Shown here: positions 8,501 through 16,983 of the stretch, one piece after another | How the letters are laid out: each line of letters opens with the position of its first letter | Numbering within the stretch: position 1 is the first letter of the stretch | Assembly: GCF_900101505.1 (NCBI RefSeq) | Contig: NZ_FMZI01000011.1 | Span: 1-64,000, forward strand | Length of the DNA stretch: 64,000 bases | Source of the DNA: Antarctobacter albus | GTDB taxonomy: Bacteria > Pseudomonadota > Alphaproteobacteria > Rhodobacterales > Rhodobacteraceae | Reading direction: 5' to 3' | Notes under the pieces: model-generated | The model's input: the letters and a program-made list of their open reading frames with translations, nothing else | What the model was told of the DNA's origin: nothing | Database searches by the model: none | Program-made: the position numbers and the translations under genes

Positions 8501-8803
8501 TTCCGCAATCAGGACACCCGTGCAGGCAACGACCGCCGGACCGCCCTCGGTCTCTACCATGACCCGGAGCTGACCCACGGCCTGCCCGGCGCGTCGGATT
8601 GCGGTGGGCGCGGTGTAGCGGATGATCGGCTTGGCGCCCGTGGCCTCGATCCGGTCGCGGTCCCGCTCGGGCACCTGCATCACAAGGCGATCGAAATCCG
8701 CTCCGTCGAACAGCGGCAGCCCCTGCGCCACTGCGGCGCCACCAAGGGCAACCGCCGCCGCAAAAACCAGACCCGCATCCCAAAGCCGCCGGAGTTGCGA
8801 CAT
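5540..8803 (-). CDS. Secreted pseudoprotease (trypsin-like) - WD40 propeller - peptidoglycan-binding-like fusion
   Basis: A 1087-residue exported protein. Residues 1-26 are a signal peptide ending AAVA/Q. Residues about 75-290 follow the S1 protease fold: CTGVLIAENLVLTAFRC matches the usual CTG..LVLTAAHC, and CAALPGNAGAPVLD matches ..LPGNSGSPV. The catalytic His is therefore Arg109 and the catalytic Ser is Ala234; only Asp161 (HADLGFVVL) remains. An acidic, Pro/Ala-rich linker (about 300-355) is followed by some 12-14 WD40-type repeats (about 360-985), enough for two propellers. The C-terminus (FYTGPIDGDIGRGSRRALQLF) looks like the end of a PG_binding_1 module. ATG at 8803 is chosen because GAGAGGAG precedes it; the frame extends to a TTG at 8833. 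It may be a periplasmic scaffold rather than an enzyme. Confidence 0.85.
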   Translation of the reverse strand: MSQLRRLWDAGLVFAAAVALGGAAVAQGLPLFDGADFDRLVMQVPERDRDRIEATGAKPIIRYTAPTAIRRAGQAVGQLRVMVETEGGPAVVACTGVLIAENLVLTAFRCVPGVLAEPDLAARGPKRITRVEFVAGFDAPRVEEQGQRVALDPEPLEAHADLGFVVLRADGLLGAEDAVLTLDPPVPSAGMPLAIVGHPFGTSKQVVREGCSLRGAVTDGGRLTHGCAALPGNAGAPVLDGAGRMIGLHLQEEPRATGGRGVTIAAMLDASAFLRAVAAGEDCAGEAALRCGRSTTAGPRPVAPEAAKPASVATPVPEPAAPPDAEIVEPDEEAEDPVDVFPVGVGADGPAVYGVALPYLPPGTGVELLTGPLGDLDGSGGLLAAGQGIAATLTDIGRGQSALSLWRLDDGALQARRFLPQGVRALALSRDGGKLALAREGEVEVMDLPLMEVTRRIATEGADGVTHMALSTDGSRVATVQGDAVSLWQASDGARLWATTAEDGPVAAVAFNAEGDILALAGAKGVSLHRVADGSVLQRMPTETPVDGLAFLPDGDLASGHAEGRGYRWNVSTGQVMGRIGGEGRETLLGPVGPDRLAMQDRENGTVRIYGPDGSVRMVLSGRRFSRAVLEPGGARLFGHVAGPQAAAVLADLATGQVLREAPRQADAITTLVFSPDSTRLALGGSAGVPLQVWAWEDGQVTYRVDEAQGPAALAWQPHGAGLAVQGAEDQPLRLLDFGEETRSALLPGDVRVLRFDPTGAYLARSDSRGQVTLLDAATGEVLRDVEGDDAAFSRDGRILAVARNRPKPEIALIDPETGEHGQILQMPFSRVGPLGFRGASQEVVAVVQGRGVTARWMLALWNAEDGTLIRRFGQLDNPPHAMAVSPDGRFVAVAEEGSPEVLIWDMSVGRFLWRLQTGGAEVRALDFAPDGLRIAAALAPGGVVLWDMINGQVKGRLAVYPDGTAAQVGATLFLSSPVMLDRVAVRLPDGNFLPVRQVLLEGLPDFVPADLPLAEQVQVLLGRLREGDEDAHLLLVDGRALAFDLEFRKEMQRQLKAGEFYTGPIDGDIGRGSRRALQLFAAGAED

Positions 8804-8884
8804 GCGCCTGCTCCTCTCAATGCCCTGAACCAACCTCTGGAACAGGACGGTAGAGGAAAGCGTGACCCCGGTCGACCCAGCGCG

Positions 8885-10120
8885 TCAGGCTCTGCGCAAG
8901 GCTCCCCCCGCCTGCCAGCCATCGAACACCTCCAGCGCCGTTTCCGCAAAGGCGGGGTCATTGATGTGCGCGTCCAGCTCGACCAGCTGCACATTGGCGG
9001 GACACTGCGCGCGGATTTCGGCGATAAAGGCCTCTAGCCCCTCGGGATCGCTCAACGGTCCGCCGGGACGATCCCATTCGTTTCCGCCCTGCAACGGCAG
9101 GATCAGCACCACCGGGCCGTCGGCCCCTGCCAGCTTACCGCAGATCGTTTGCGCCATCTCGCGCCGCTGGTCAGCGGTCATCATGACCGATGACAGCAGG
9201 CGGTTGTGGGCATGCTGTTCCTGCCCCGCCAGCTTGACCGGAGCGTCCTGCCAACCGACGAAATCCACGAGGTCGTAGCAGCCGATGGACACGATCTGAG
9301 GCGTGCCACTGCGGCCCGCGTTGGTCATCCGGTCGGCGCCCGCGCTTATGGTCGAGCCCATCAGGTGATTGCCCACCTCCTGCGGTGCGAAATCCATCAC
9401 GGCGGCAAAGGCGCCCTCGGCGGCAAGGCTCTCGAACGCGCGCCCGCCCATGCCGGTCGCGTGGAACACCGCCACCTCGAAGCCGCGCTCCTCCAGTGCC
9501 GGTTTCAGCGCCACCATGTAGCGCAGCACCGTCTTACCGAAACTGGTCATGCCGATCAGCGGGCGCGTCCGGTCGGGCCGCTCCACCGCCCGCGCGGCGC
9601 CCAGCACGGCGCCCGCCGCCTGGCTAAGCGAGGCCTTGCAGACCGAGTTCAACCCGTAGAGCCCACCGGCCCAGAGGATCATCTGCACGTCCGCCGGCAA
9701 GCGTTCGGGCGGGATCAGCGGCGAGAAGGAGACCGTCGAGACGATGTATTTCGGCACCCCCAGCGGCAGCGCCGAACAGAGATCCAGCGCCAGGTCCGTG
9801 CCCATCGTCCCGCCCAGCACGATCACCCCGTCGATGCGGCCCTCGGCCTGCAGGCGCGCCGCCAGCAGGGCCGATCCCTTGGCCATGATCTGCATGGCAA
9901 GGTTCTCGTCCCCGCCATCGATGGCTTCCTGGATGGAATGCCCGCCTGCCTCGGCGACCGCATGTTTGGAAATGTCGCAAGGGGCCGAGGGATCGCCCAG
10001 CACGCTGACATCCATCGTCATGACGCCGCCGCCCTGCCCCCGGATCACTTCGGCGAGGTAATTCAGCTCGTCGTCCTTGGTGTCGTAGGTGCCGACGATC
10101 AGGATGGTCCGGTCGCTCAT
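8885..10120 (-). CDS. UPF0261 / Tm-1-like ATP-binding domain protein
   Basis: A 411-residue protein of the UPF0261 (Tm-1-like) family. It starts TILIVGTYDTKDDELNYLAEVI, typical of the family's first strand and nucleotide-site loop, and continues with VIVLGGTMGTDLALDLCSALP, STVSFSPLIPPERLPADVQMI and the second-domain GMTSFGKTVLRYM. The plant Tm-1 homologue binds ATP and viral replication protein; the bacterial role is unknown. Its ATG at 10120 overlaps the aldehyde dehydrogenase stop, so it is translated as the last gene of the tctC-tctB-tctA-ALDH operon. Such proteins commonly neighbour carboxylate catabolism genes. Confidence 0.85.
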   Translation of the reverse strand: MSDRTILIVGTYDTKDDELNYLAEVIRGQGGGVMTMDVSVLGDPSAPCDISKHAVAEAGGHSIQEAIDGGDENLAMQIMAKGSALLAARLQAEGRIDGVIVLGGTMGTDLALDLCSALPLGVPKYIVSTVSFSPLIPPERLPADVQMILWAGGLYGLNSVCKASLSQAAGAVLGAARAVERPDRTRPLIGMTSFGKTVLRYMVALKPALEERGFEVAVFHATGMGGRAFESLAAEGAFAAVMDFAPQEVGNHLMGSTISAGADRMTNAGRSGTPQIVSIGCYDLVDFVGWQDAPVKLAGQEQHAHNRLLSSVMMTADQRREMAQTICGKLAGADGPVVLILPLQGGNEWDRPGGPLSDPEGLEAFIAEIRAQCPANVQLVELDAHINDPAFAETALEVFDGWQAGGALRRA

Positions 10121-11604
10121 AGCTTGATCCACGCGGTCTTGAGGTCGAGGTACTTGTCGAAGGCGTGCAGGGACTTGTCGTGCCCGTTGCCGGACTGCTT
10201 CACGCCACCCAGCGGCACGGTCAGGTCGGATCCGCCGTAGGTGTTGACGTGCACCACCCCGGCCTTGACCCGCCGGATCATCCGGTGCGCCCGGCTCAGG
10301 TTCGCGGTCCAGACCGCCGCCGCCAGTCCAAAATCGGTGCCATTGGCGATCGCCACCGCCTCATCCTCGGTGTCGAAGGGGATCACTGCCAGCACCGGGC
10401 CAAAGACCTCTTCGCGCGCCAGCCGGTCCGAGGGATCGACGCCGGTCACGATGGTCGGCTCCATGAAATAGCCGCCGGTTTCCTCAAGGATGCGCGCCCC
10501 GCCGGTGCGGATGTCGCGCCCGGCCGCGCGGGCCTCGGCGACAAAGCCGAGGTTCTGTTCCAGCTGCCGCAGGCTGTTGACCGCACCCGCCGCGGTCGAA
10601 GGGTCCAGCGGATCACCGACCGTCATGCCTTTGACGAACTCGGTCAGGCGGGCCACGAACGCGTCGTGGATCGACCTTTCGACCAACAGGCGCGAGCCCG
10701 CGACACAGACCTGCCCCGCGTTGCGGAAGATCCCGTTTGCCGAAACCTTGACCGCCTCGTCCATGTCCGGCGCATCGGCAAAGACGATGTTGGGCGACTT
10801 GCCGCCAAGCTCCAGGTAGACGCGTTTCAGGTTGGACCGGGCCGCGGCCTCCAGCAGGCGGCGCCCGGTCGCGCCCGAGCCGGTAAAGACCAGAACGTCC
10901 ACATCCATCGACTCGGCGATGGTCGCTCCGACAACGGCCCCTTCGCCCGTCACCACGTTCAGGACACCTGCGGGCAGACCCGCCTCCATCGCCAATTCGG
11001 CAATCCGGAGAAGGGTCAGCGAGGCGGTTTCCGCCGGTTTCAGCACCACCGAACAGCCCGCCGCCAGGGCCGGGCCCAGCTTCCACGCGCCGATCATCAG
11101 CGGAAAGTTCCAGGGAACAATCGCGCCCACGACACCCGCCGGTTCCCGGTGGACAAGTCCAAGCGCGCCCGGCGCGGTCGGCGCGATCTCTCCGTAAAGC
11201 TTGTCGATGGCCTCGGCGTAATAGCGGATGGTCTGGGCGGCCGAGAGCGGTTCCGCCTTCAAAGCCATGCCGATCTCGGTGCCGTTGTCGCGCACGCCCA
11301 GCACTGCCAGGTCCAGCGCGTGTTCCTCGATCAACGCGGCCCACTTCAGCAACACCGCCTTGCGCGCCGCCGGCGCCATGTCCGCCCAGCGCCCGTCGTC
11401 AAAGGCGCGCCGGGCCGCCGCCACGGCGGTCTCGGCGTCCGCGACCGTACCCCGTGCCATGAGCGTCAGCCGTGTGCCGTCCAACGGAGAGATCACCTCC
11501 ATCTCGCCCCCGTCGGAAGCAGGCACAAAGCTGCCGTCGATCAGGTGGCGGGCGGGCGGCACATCGGCGTGGCGCAGCTCTTCGATCCGCGAAAGATCCA
11601 GCAT
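10117..11604 (-). CDS. NAD(P)-dependent aldehyde dehydrogenase
   Basis: A 495-residue ALDH-superfamily enzyme that oxidises an aldehyde to the acid. All core motifs are intact: the oxyanion Asn in IVPWNFPLM, the coenzyme site FTGSGATGRRLLEAA, the general base Glu in LELGGKSPNIVFADA, and the nucleophile Cys in NAGQVCVAGSRL. The substrate is not readable from sequence. The open frame runs on to 12021 inside tctA, but the ATG at 11604, two bases past the tctA stop, gives the normal family length and N-terminus (HLIDGSFVPASDGG). It is cotranscribed with the TctABC transporter. Confidence 0.9.
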   Translation of the reverse strand: MLDLSRIEELRHADVPPARHLIDGSFVPASDGGEMEVISPLDGTRLTLMARGTVADAETAVAAARRAFDDGRWADMAPAARKAVLLKWAALIEEHALDLAVLGVRDNGTEIGMALKAEPLSAAQTIRYYAEAIDKLYGEIAPTAPGALGLVHREPAGVVGAIVPWNFPLMIGAWKLGPALAAGCSVVLKPAETASLTLLRIAELAMEAGLPAGVLNVVTGEGAVVGATIAESMDVDVLVFTGSGATGRRLLEAAARSNLKRVYLELGGKSPNIVFADAPDMDEAVKVSANGIFRNAGQVCVAGSRLLVERSIHDAFVARLTEFVKGMTVGDPLDPSTAAGAVNSLRQLEQNLGFVAEARAAGRDIRTGGARILEETGGYFMEPTIVTGVDPSDRLAREEVFGPVLAVIPFDTEDEAVAIANGTDFGLAAAVWTANLSRAHRMIRRVKAGVVHVNTYGGSDLTVPLGGVKQSGNGHDKSLHAFDKYLDLKTAWIKL

Positions 11605-11606
11605 TC

Positions 11607-13130
11607 TCAGTTTCCTTGCGTGTCGTGCATGTCGTGATCGTGTTCGAATTCCTTCAGTCCCGCTCGCCGTTCGCGCACCACGCCCCAGATGTGCAGGACG
11701 ATCAGCGCGACGATGGCGCAGGCAATGAAGGCGGCGATGGGCCTGTCGACGAAATCCAGCGGCGTCTTGACCCGCGCCATCGCGCTGCGCAGCTTGACCT
11801 CCATGATGCCGCCCAGAACCATGCCGAGGATGATCGGCACCACGGGCAGGTTCTGCCGCTTCAGGATCAGACCGAACAGGCCGAAGCCCGCAGCAATCGC
11901 GCAATCGGTCATGGAGTTGCGCAGGGAATAGACCCCGACAAAGCTGAGGATCAGGATCGTCAGGCCCAGGAACCGTGTCGGAATGCGGATGATCCGCAGC
12001 AGCAGGTTGGACGAGAAACACATGAAGACAACGACGATCACGTTCAGCAGGATCATCGCGATATACAGCGCGTAGACGAAATCCAGCTGGTTCTGGAACA
12101 GCCCCGGCCCCGGTGTCACGTTGTGGACGTAAAAGACCGAGAGCATCATCGCGGTCAGCGCCTCGCCCGGGATGCCCAGCGCTAAGAGCGGGATCATCGC
12201 GGCAGCAGGGACGGCGTTGTTCGCCGCCTCCGAGGCCACCAGCCCCTCGGGTGAGCCCTTGCCGAAATCCTCTGGTTTCTTCGATGTCTTCTGCGCGTAG
12301 GTATAGCTGAGGAACTGTGCCGTGAACTCGCCCACGCCGGGGATCATGCCCATCAGCACACCGAACCCCGACCCGACCGCCGCAAGCCGCTTGAACCGGA
12401 AAACCTCGCCAATGGCGCGGAGCATCGAGCCCTTGATGGGCTGCGCATCCGGCGCGCTGTCCTCTCCGCTGAGCAGCTGAAACGCCTGTGACAGGGCAAA
12501 CAGTCCCAGCACCACCACGATCAGGTCGAAACCGCCCACCAGCCAGTCCTGCCCGAAGGTGTAGCGCTGGGTGTATTTCACCGGCTCCAACCCCACGGTG
12601 CCGAGAAAGATCCCGAAGGCAGCCAGCATCCCGGCGGCAAAGGTCTGGCCCCGGTGGGCCAGGATCACCAGAACGATGCCCAGAAGCGCGGCAAGGAAGA
12701 TCTCGCGCGATCCGAACATCGGGGCGATCTTGGCCAGGAAAGGCGCAAAGAGGATCAGCGCGATGATCGACAGAATGCCGGAGACGAAAGAGGCACCATA
12801 GGCGAGGCCAAGCGCCCGCAGCGCCTCGCCCCGTTCGGTCATCGGGTGTCCGTCATAGGTTGTCAGCGCGTTGACCGCCGTGCCGGGCGTGTTGATCAGG
12901 ATCGCGGGCAGCGCACCACCGAACATCGACGAGCCGTAGATACCCAGCAGCATGACCAGCCCAACCAACGGGTCCAGCGAGAAGGTGGCCGGCAGCAGGA
13001 TTGCGATGGCCACCGGCGGGCCAACGCCGGGAATGGCCCCGATGATGACCCCGCCGATAGAGCCGATGAGCAGCGCCAGCGCCACGTCGAAACGCGCCAG
13101 CATGTCGAGTCCGGACAGCAAAGCGTCCAT
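11607..13130 (-). CDS. tctA: Tripartite tricarboxylate transporter large permease TctA
   Basis: A 507-residue inner-membrane protein with about 11-12 hydrophobic segments. The family signature is clear in the N-terminal GSIGGVIIGAIPGVGPPVAIAILLP area and its repeat MGMIPGVGEFTAQFLSYTYAQ near residue 270, plus SEAANNAVPAAAMIPLLALGIPG. It forms the transport channel with TctB and takes its substrate, usually a di- or tricarboxylate or aromatic acid, from the periplasmic TctC. It follows tctB after 12 bp, with AAAGGGG as ribosome site. Confidence 0.93.
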   Translation of the reverse strand: MDALLSGLDMLARFDVALALLIGSIGGVIIGAIPGVGPPVAIAILLPATFSLDPLVGLVMLLGIYGSSMFGGALPAILINTPGTAVNALTTYDGHPMTERGEALRALGLAYGASFVSGILSIIALILFAPFLAKIAPMFGSREIFLAALLGIVLVILAHRGQTFAAGMLAAFGIFLGTVGLEPVKYTQRYTFGQDWLVGGFDLIVVVLGLFALSQAFQLLSGEDSAPDAQPIKGSMLRAIGEVFRFKRLAAVGSGFGVLMGMIPGVGEFTAQFLSYTYAQKTSKKPEDFGKGSPEGLVASEAANNAVPAAAMIPLLALGIPGEALTAMMLSVFYVHNVTPGPGLFQNQLDFVYALYIAMILLNVIVVVFMCFSSNLLLRIIRIPTRFLGLTILILSFVGVYSLRNSMTDCAIAAGFGLFGLILKRQNLPVVPIILGMVLGGIMEVKLRSAMARVKTPLDFVDRPIAAFIACAIVALIVLHIWGVVRERRAGLKEFEHDHDMHDTQGN

Positions 13131-13142
13131 TCTTGGCCCCTT

Positions 13143-13685
13143 TCAGAGATAGGTCATGAGGAAGGTGCGCAGGGCACCCGAAGGCAGCAGTTCATAGACC
13201 AGTCCCGCCGGGATCTTGACCTGCAGGAGGCCCTTGAAGACCACGACGACCACAACGGCAAATCCCGCGGCCGTGAGCAGCCAACGCGCCGACCGATAGC
13301 CCAGCCGCCAGGCCAACACACAGGCAAAGAGGATCGAGCCGGCGAGGTAGCCGACAATCGGCACCACGGCGACATAGGCCATGAACCACAGCGCGTATTC
13401 GACCGATTTCATCCAGGCCAGAACCTCGGCTCCGCGGCCCGGGATACGCTCGGACGCCAGGGCGCCCAGCAGGTGCAGAACGCCAAACAGCGCCATTGCA
13501 CCCACCGACACCGCCGGCCAGAAGGCAGGCTGGGCAAACAGCTTGGTCCGCTTCACCCACTGCGTCTCGTAGGGCAGCATCACCAGCAGAAAGATCGCGA
13601 ACAGGCAGAACAGGCTGGCAAAGACCAGGTCCCCGGGCCGCCGGTAGCGTTTGAACAGGTCCTGGAATGTCTGGAACCGGCGCAT
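13143..13685 (-). CDS. tctB: Tripartite tricarboxylate transporter small permease TctB
   Basis: A 180-residue membrane protein with four predicted transmembrane segments (about residues 20-38, 57-75, 95-125 and 140-155), the normal pattern for TctB. The N-terminal GDLVFASLFCLFAIFLL segment is typical. It pairs with TctA. It is separated from the upstream tctC by a strong hairpin (13706-13730) that may reduce its expression relative to the binding protein. Confidence 0.88.
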   Translation of the reverse strand: MRRFQTFQDLFKRYRRPGDLVFASLFCLFAIFLLVMLPYETQWVKRTKLFAQPAFWPAVSVGAMALFGVLHLLGALASERIPGRGAEVLAWMKSVEYALWFMAYVAVVPIVGYLAGSILFACVLAWRLGYRSARWLLTAAGFAVVVVVVFKGLLQVKIPAGLVYELLPSGALRTFLMTYL

Positions 13686-13705
13686 CCTGCCCCTCCATGT
13701 GAAAA

Positions 13706-13730
13706 GGGCGTCCCCACCGTGGGGACGCCC
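13706..13730 (-). terminator. Intercistronic hairpin/attenuator between tctC and tctB
   Basis: GGGCGTCCCCAC and GTGGGGACGCCC form a near-continuous perfect palindrome (stem of about 10 bp). On the minus strand it is followed by TTTTC, the layout of a rho-independent terminator. Because tctB lies just 21 bp beyond, partial termination or 3'-end protection of tctC mRNA is the likely role. Confidence 0.65.
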
Positions 13731-13737
13731 GTCAGGA

Positions 13738-14676
13738 TCAGTCGCCGATCAGCTCGGCCACGGTGCCCAGCGTCACGGCATCCTTTTCGATCTGCGCCGT
13801 CGCCGCTTCGGCGTCCTGCCAGTAGATCAGCGCGCCGGTCTCGGAGGCCAGCTTTTGCGCGGCGTCGGACATCACGACCTCTGCCGCGACTGCTGCGATC
13901 TTCTCGCGCACATCGGCGGGCGTGTCCTTGTGGACGAAAAGCCCGTTCCACAAAGAGATGTCCAGCGAAGGCGCAATCTCTCCGACCGTACGCGAGTCCG
14001 GCGTCAGCGCGGTGCGTTCGGCCCCGATCGAGGCCAGCACGTTCAGGTCGTCGAGGCAGGGCTTGATCAGTTGCAGCGTGGTGTTGATCACGTCCACGTC
14101 GCCCGAGGCCAGGGTGTTGCAGTCCAGCGCGTCAAAGGCAGCTTCGGCGGCGTAGTCGAACCCCATTTCCTGCGACAGGGCAAAAGTCACCTGCGTCGGG
14201 ATCAGGAAGGACCCGAAGTGGCCCAGCGCCACGTCATTGTCCTGCGCGTAGTCGGCCAGTTCCTCCATCGTGGAATAAGGCGCGTCGCCCGAGGCCGCGA
14301 TGACGAAGGGATAGGTCAGGAAAATGCCCACTGGCTCGAAAGGGTTGGGGTTCAGCGCCGGGATGCCGGTTTCCGGTCCCACCAGCGGCACGCCGATGAC
14401 GAAGGAGCCGACGGTGTAGCCGTCCGGATCGGCGCCGGCCACCTCTGCCGCGCCGGGGAAGGGACCGCCGCCGCCGCCGGGCTTGTTCACCACCGCCGCG
14501 GGCACGCCGTAGGTCTCCTGGAACTGCTCAGCGATCATCCGGGTCAGCACATCCTCGAGATCGCCCGGCGGCCAGGGCACAACGAATTCAACGGGCTTTT
14601 CGGGATACTCGGCCTGCGCGGCCAGCGGGAGGGCCAGTGCCAGCGCGGCGACACCTGCCTTGAGAAACGTTTTCAT
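13738..14676 (-). CDS. tctC: Tripartite tricarboxylate transporter substrate-binding protein TctC
   Basis: A 312-residue periplasmic binding protein and first gene of the operon. Residues 1-22 form a signal peptide (basic MKTFLK, hydrophobic core, cut after AQA). The Bug/TctC hallmarks YPEKPVEFVVPWPPGDLEDVLTR and VNKPGGGGG are present; these loops hold the carboxylate ligand. The ATG at 14676 has GGAGGATGG upstream. The promoter region is shared with a divergent IclR regulator and contains an operator-like motif also found before hmgA, which suggests an aromatic-acid ligand such as a homogentisate precursor; that is inference. Confidence 0.92.
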   Translation of the reverse strand: MKTFLKAGVAALALALPLAAQAEYPEKPVEFVVPWPPGDLEDVLTRMIAEQFQETYGVPAAVVNKPGGGGGPFPGAAEVAGADPDGYTVGSFVIGVPLVGPETGIPALNPNPFEPVGIFLTYPFVIAASGDAPYSTMEELADYAQDNDVALGHFGSFLIPTQVTFALSQEMGFDYAAEAAFDALDCNTLASGDVDVINTTLQLIKPCLDDLNVLASIGAERTALTPDSRTVGEIAPSLDISLWNGLFVHKDTPADVREKIAAVAAEVVMSDAAQKLASETGALIYWQDAEAATAQIEKDAVTLGTVAELIGD

Positions 14677-14724
14677 ACCATCCTCCTGTGGGCTGGTTCA
14701 TTATTCGAACCACTGGTGCATTTA

Positions 14725-14753
14725 TTGTTGCCATTGCAATGAAACTCTGTCAA
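14725..14753 (-). promoter_or_regulatory. tctC promoter with candidate IclR operator
   Basis: Read on the minus strand, a TTGACA box (14748-14753) is followed within the spacer by CATTGCAATGGCAACAA (14725-14741), then an AT-rich CAATAAAT stretch. The core TTGCAATGGCAA has TTGC/GCAA arms. A motif differing at only two of 17 positions sits at the same place in the hmgA promoter (17700-17716). A repressor bound here would block polymerase. Confidence 0.55.
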
Positions 14754-14804
14754 CATTTCTTTCATCGACACCGTGACCCCGTTTCGAAAGGCCGCCGGAA
14801 AGCG

Positions 14805-15623
14805 ATGGGAACGATCACCAAAGCCCTTGAACTTCTGAACCTTTTCTCGCGCACGAAGCCCGAGATCGGACTGATGGAATTCGCGCGCCTGTCGGGACGC
14901 GACAAGGCGACAGTGCATCGGCACCTGACCGAACTGGAGGAAAACGGATTCGTCGAACAGCATCCACAGTCTCGCGCCTACCGGCTGGGCCCCGCGATCC
15001 TGCGCCTGACCGCCGTACGCGAAGCGACGCACCCGGTGCGCCGCATCCTGCGCCCCATTGTCGACACGCTGGCGCAGCAGGTCGGCGAGCTCTGCCATTG
15101 TTCGCTCTTGCAGGGCGAGATGCTGTCCCCGGTCTACCACGCCGACCCGATGATCCACGGCACGCAGGTGCATTTTGACGAGGCCGAGATGCTGCCGCTG
15201 CACGCGACCTCATCCGGGCTGGCCCTGCTGGCCTTCTCGCCGCCCGCACTGGCAGAACATGTGCTGGGCCGTCCGCTGCCGGCCTATACCGATCTGACCC
15301 TGACGGACCCGTCCTTCCTGCGCTCTGTCCTGGCGGACGTGCGGCAGGACGGGCTGTGCAACCTCGACCAGGCTTTCGACAGCGAGGTCTGTTCGGTCGG
15401 AGGGCCACTGTTCGGCCCCGAGGGCATCCCCATCGGCGCCATGTCCGTCGCGGTGCCCGCCGTCCGCGCCAAGCGGGCCAAGATCGACGAGATCCGCACC
15501 GCCCTGCGCGGCGCGATCCGACAGGCAACCGTTTCCACCGGGGGCACCCTGCCGCGCGAGACCGCGGCGCTCTGGGCCAATGCCCCCGCCCCGACACTCA
15601 CAGACCAACGAGGACTGACATGA
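14805..15623 (+). CDS. IclR-family transcriptional regulator
   Basis: A 272-residue IclR regulator. The N-terminal winged helix begins GTITKALELLNLFSR and includes the recognition segment SGRDKATVHRHLTELEENGFVEQ. The C-terminal effector domain has LHATSSGLALLAF and SVGGPLFGPEGIPIGAMSVAVPA. Homogentisate operons of Pseudomonas are governed by an IclR-type protein, HmgR, and the shared motif before tctC and hmgA suggests a similar job here. The open frame extends upstream to 14688, but the ATG at 14805 with GGAAAG before it gives the normal N-terminus. Its stop overlaps the next start (ATGA). Confidence 0.9.
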   Translation: MGTITKALELLNLFSRTKPEIGLMEFARLSGRDKATVHRHLTELEENGFVEQHPQSRAYRLGPAILRLTAVREATHPVRRILRPIVDTLAQQVGELCHCSLLQGEMLSPVYHADPMIHGTQVHFDEAEMLPLHATSSGLALLAFSPPALAEHVLGRPLPAYTDLTLTDPSFLRSVLADVRQDGLCNLDQAFDSEVCSVGGPLFGPEGIPIGAMSVAVPAVRAKRAKIDEIRTALRGAIRQATVSTGGTLPRETAALWANAPAPTLTDQRGLT

Positions 15624-16975
15624 AGGATTCGAACTTCCTGACCGAGAACAACGCCCGCCACCTCTGGCACCCGATGGCGCATCCTGCCGACAGCCTGGCC
15701 AATCCGCCGGACATCATCACCGGCGGCGACGGGGTCGAGATCACGGATGTCGACGGACACCGCATGGTGGATGCCGTCGGCGGCCTCTGGAACGTCAACC
15801 TGGGCTATTCCTGCGAACCCGTCAAAAAGGCCATCGCCGAGCAGCTGGAGCGCCTGCCCTATTACTCGATCTTCCGTGGCACCACGAACGACGCGGTGAT
15901 CGAACTGAGCCTGATGTTGCGCGATTTCTTCGCCCCGGACGGGCTGACGCGCGCCTTTTTCACCTCGGGCGGGTCGGACAGCGTGGAAATCGCCCTGCGG
16001 CTGGCGCGGCAATACCACAAGGTGCGCGGCGAGGGCGGGCGGGTGAAATACCTCTCGTTGAAAAAGGGCTATCACGGCACGCATACCCTGGGCGCCAGCG
16101 TCAATGGCAACGCCAACTTCCGCACCCAGTACGAACCGCTGATGCCCGGCTGTTATCACATCACGGCGCCCTACCCCTATCGCAATCCGTTCGGCGAGAC
16201 CGATCCGGAAAAGCTGGCGCAGCTCTGCCTGTCGGCGCTGGAGGACGAAATCGCCTTCCAGGGCGCCGAAACCATCGCCGCCATGATCATGGAGCCGATC
16301 CTTGGCGCCGGCGGGGTGATTCCGCCACATGAAAGCTTCATGCCCGGCCTGCGCGAGATCTGTTCGAAACACGGCATCCTGCTGATCGCGGACGAGGTCA
16401 TCACCGCCTTCGGCCGAACCGGAAGCTGGTCAGGCTCGCGCCATTGGGGCGTGCAGCCGGACATGATGTGCACCGCCAAGGCGATCACCAACGGCTATTT
16501 CCCCTTCGGCGCCGTCATGATCTCCGGCGCCGTGGCCGAGGTCTTTGAAAACGACACCAGCGGCAAGGCGGCCATCGGATCGGGTTACACCTATTCCGGG
16601 CATCCGGTCGGCGCGGCGGCGGCCATCGCCTGCCTGAAGGAAACCGAGCGGCTGCAAGTCAAGGACAACGCCGCCGCCCGCGGTGCGCAGCTCTGGGAGG
16701 GCCTCAAGGCGCTGAAGGAGAAACACGCGCTGGTGGGTGACGTACGCGGCGGACACGGGCTGATGTGCGCGGTGGAACTGGTCTCAGACCGGGCCACCAA
16801 GGCCCCCATCGACAAGAAGACCATCGGCGCAGTGCACCGCGTCGCCTATGAAAACGGCGCCATGCTGCGCGTCTCGGGGCCGAACATCATCCTGTCGCCC
16901 CCGCTGGTCCTGACCGAGGCGCATGTGAACACGATCCTCTCGGCCCTGGATGCGGGCCTGTCAGCGCAGGGGTGA
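15620..16975 (+). CDS. Class III omega-aminotransferase (PLP)
   Basis: A 451-residue PLP enzyme of the acetylornithine/omega-amino-acid:pyruvate aminotransferase class. Visible are the cofactor phosphate loop FFTSGGSDSVEIALRLAR, the YHGTHTLGASVNG segment, the PLP-ring Asp in ILLIADEVITAFGRTGSW, and the Schiff-base Lys in CTAKAITNGYFPFGAVM. It transfers an amino group between an amine or omega-amino acid and pyruvate or another keto acid; the exact substrate is not evident. It is translationally coupled to the IclR gene, so the pair probably forms one transcript. Confidence 0.88.
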   Translation: MKDSNFLTENNARHLWHPMAHPADSLANPPDIITGGDGVEITDVDGHRMVDAVGGLWNVNLGYSCEPVKKAIAEQLERLPYYSIFRGTTNDAVIELSLMLRDFFAPDGLTRAFFTSGGSDSVEIALRLARQYHKVRGEGGRVKYLSLKKGYHGTHTLGASVNGNANFRTQYEPLMPGCYHITAPYPYRNPFGETDPEKLAQLCLSALEDEIAFQGAETIAAMIMEPILGAGGVIPPHESFMPGLREICSKHGILLIADEVITAFGRTGSWSGSRHWGVQPDMMCTAKAITNGYFPFGAVMISGAVAEVFENDTSGKAAIGSGYTYSGHPVGAAAAIACLKETERLQVKDNAAARGAQLWEGLKALKEKHALVGDVRGGHGLMCAVELVSDRATKAPIDKKTIGAVHRVAYENGAMLRVSGPNIILSPPLVLTEAHVNTILSALDAGLSAQG

Positions 16976-16983
16976 CTTGCGAC

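Noticed and set aside
10165-11637. Plus-strand open frame of 490 residues
   Set aside because: Antisense shadow of the aldehyde dehydrogenase; no motif and atypical composition.
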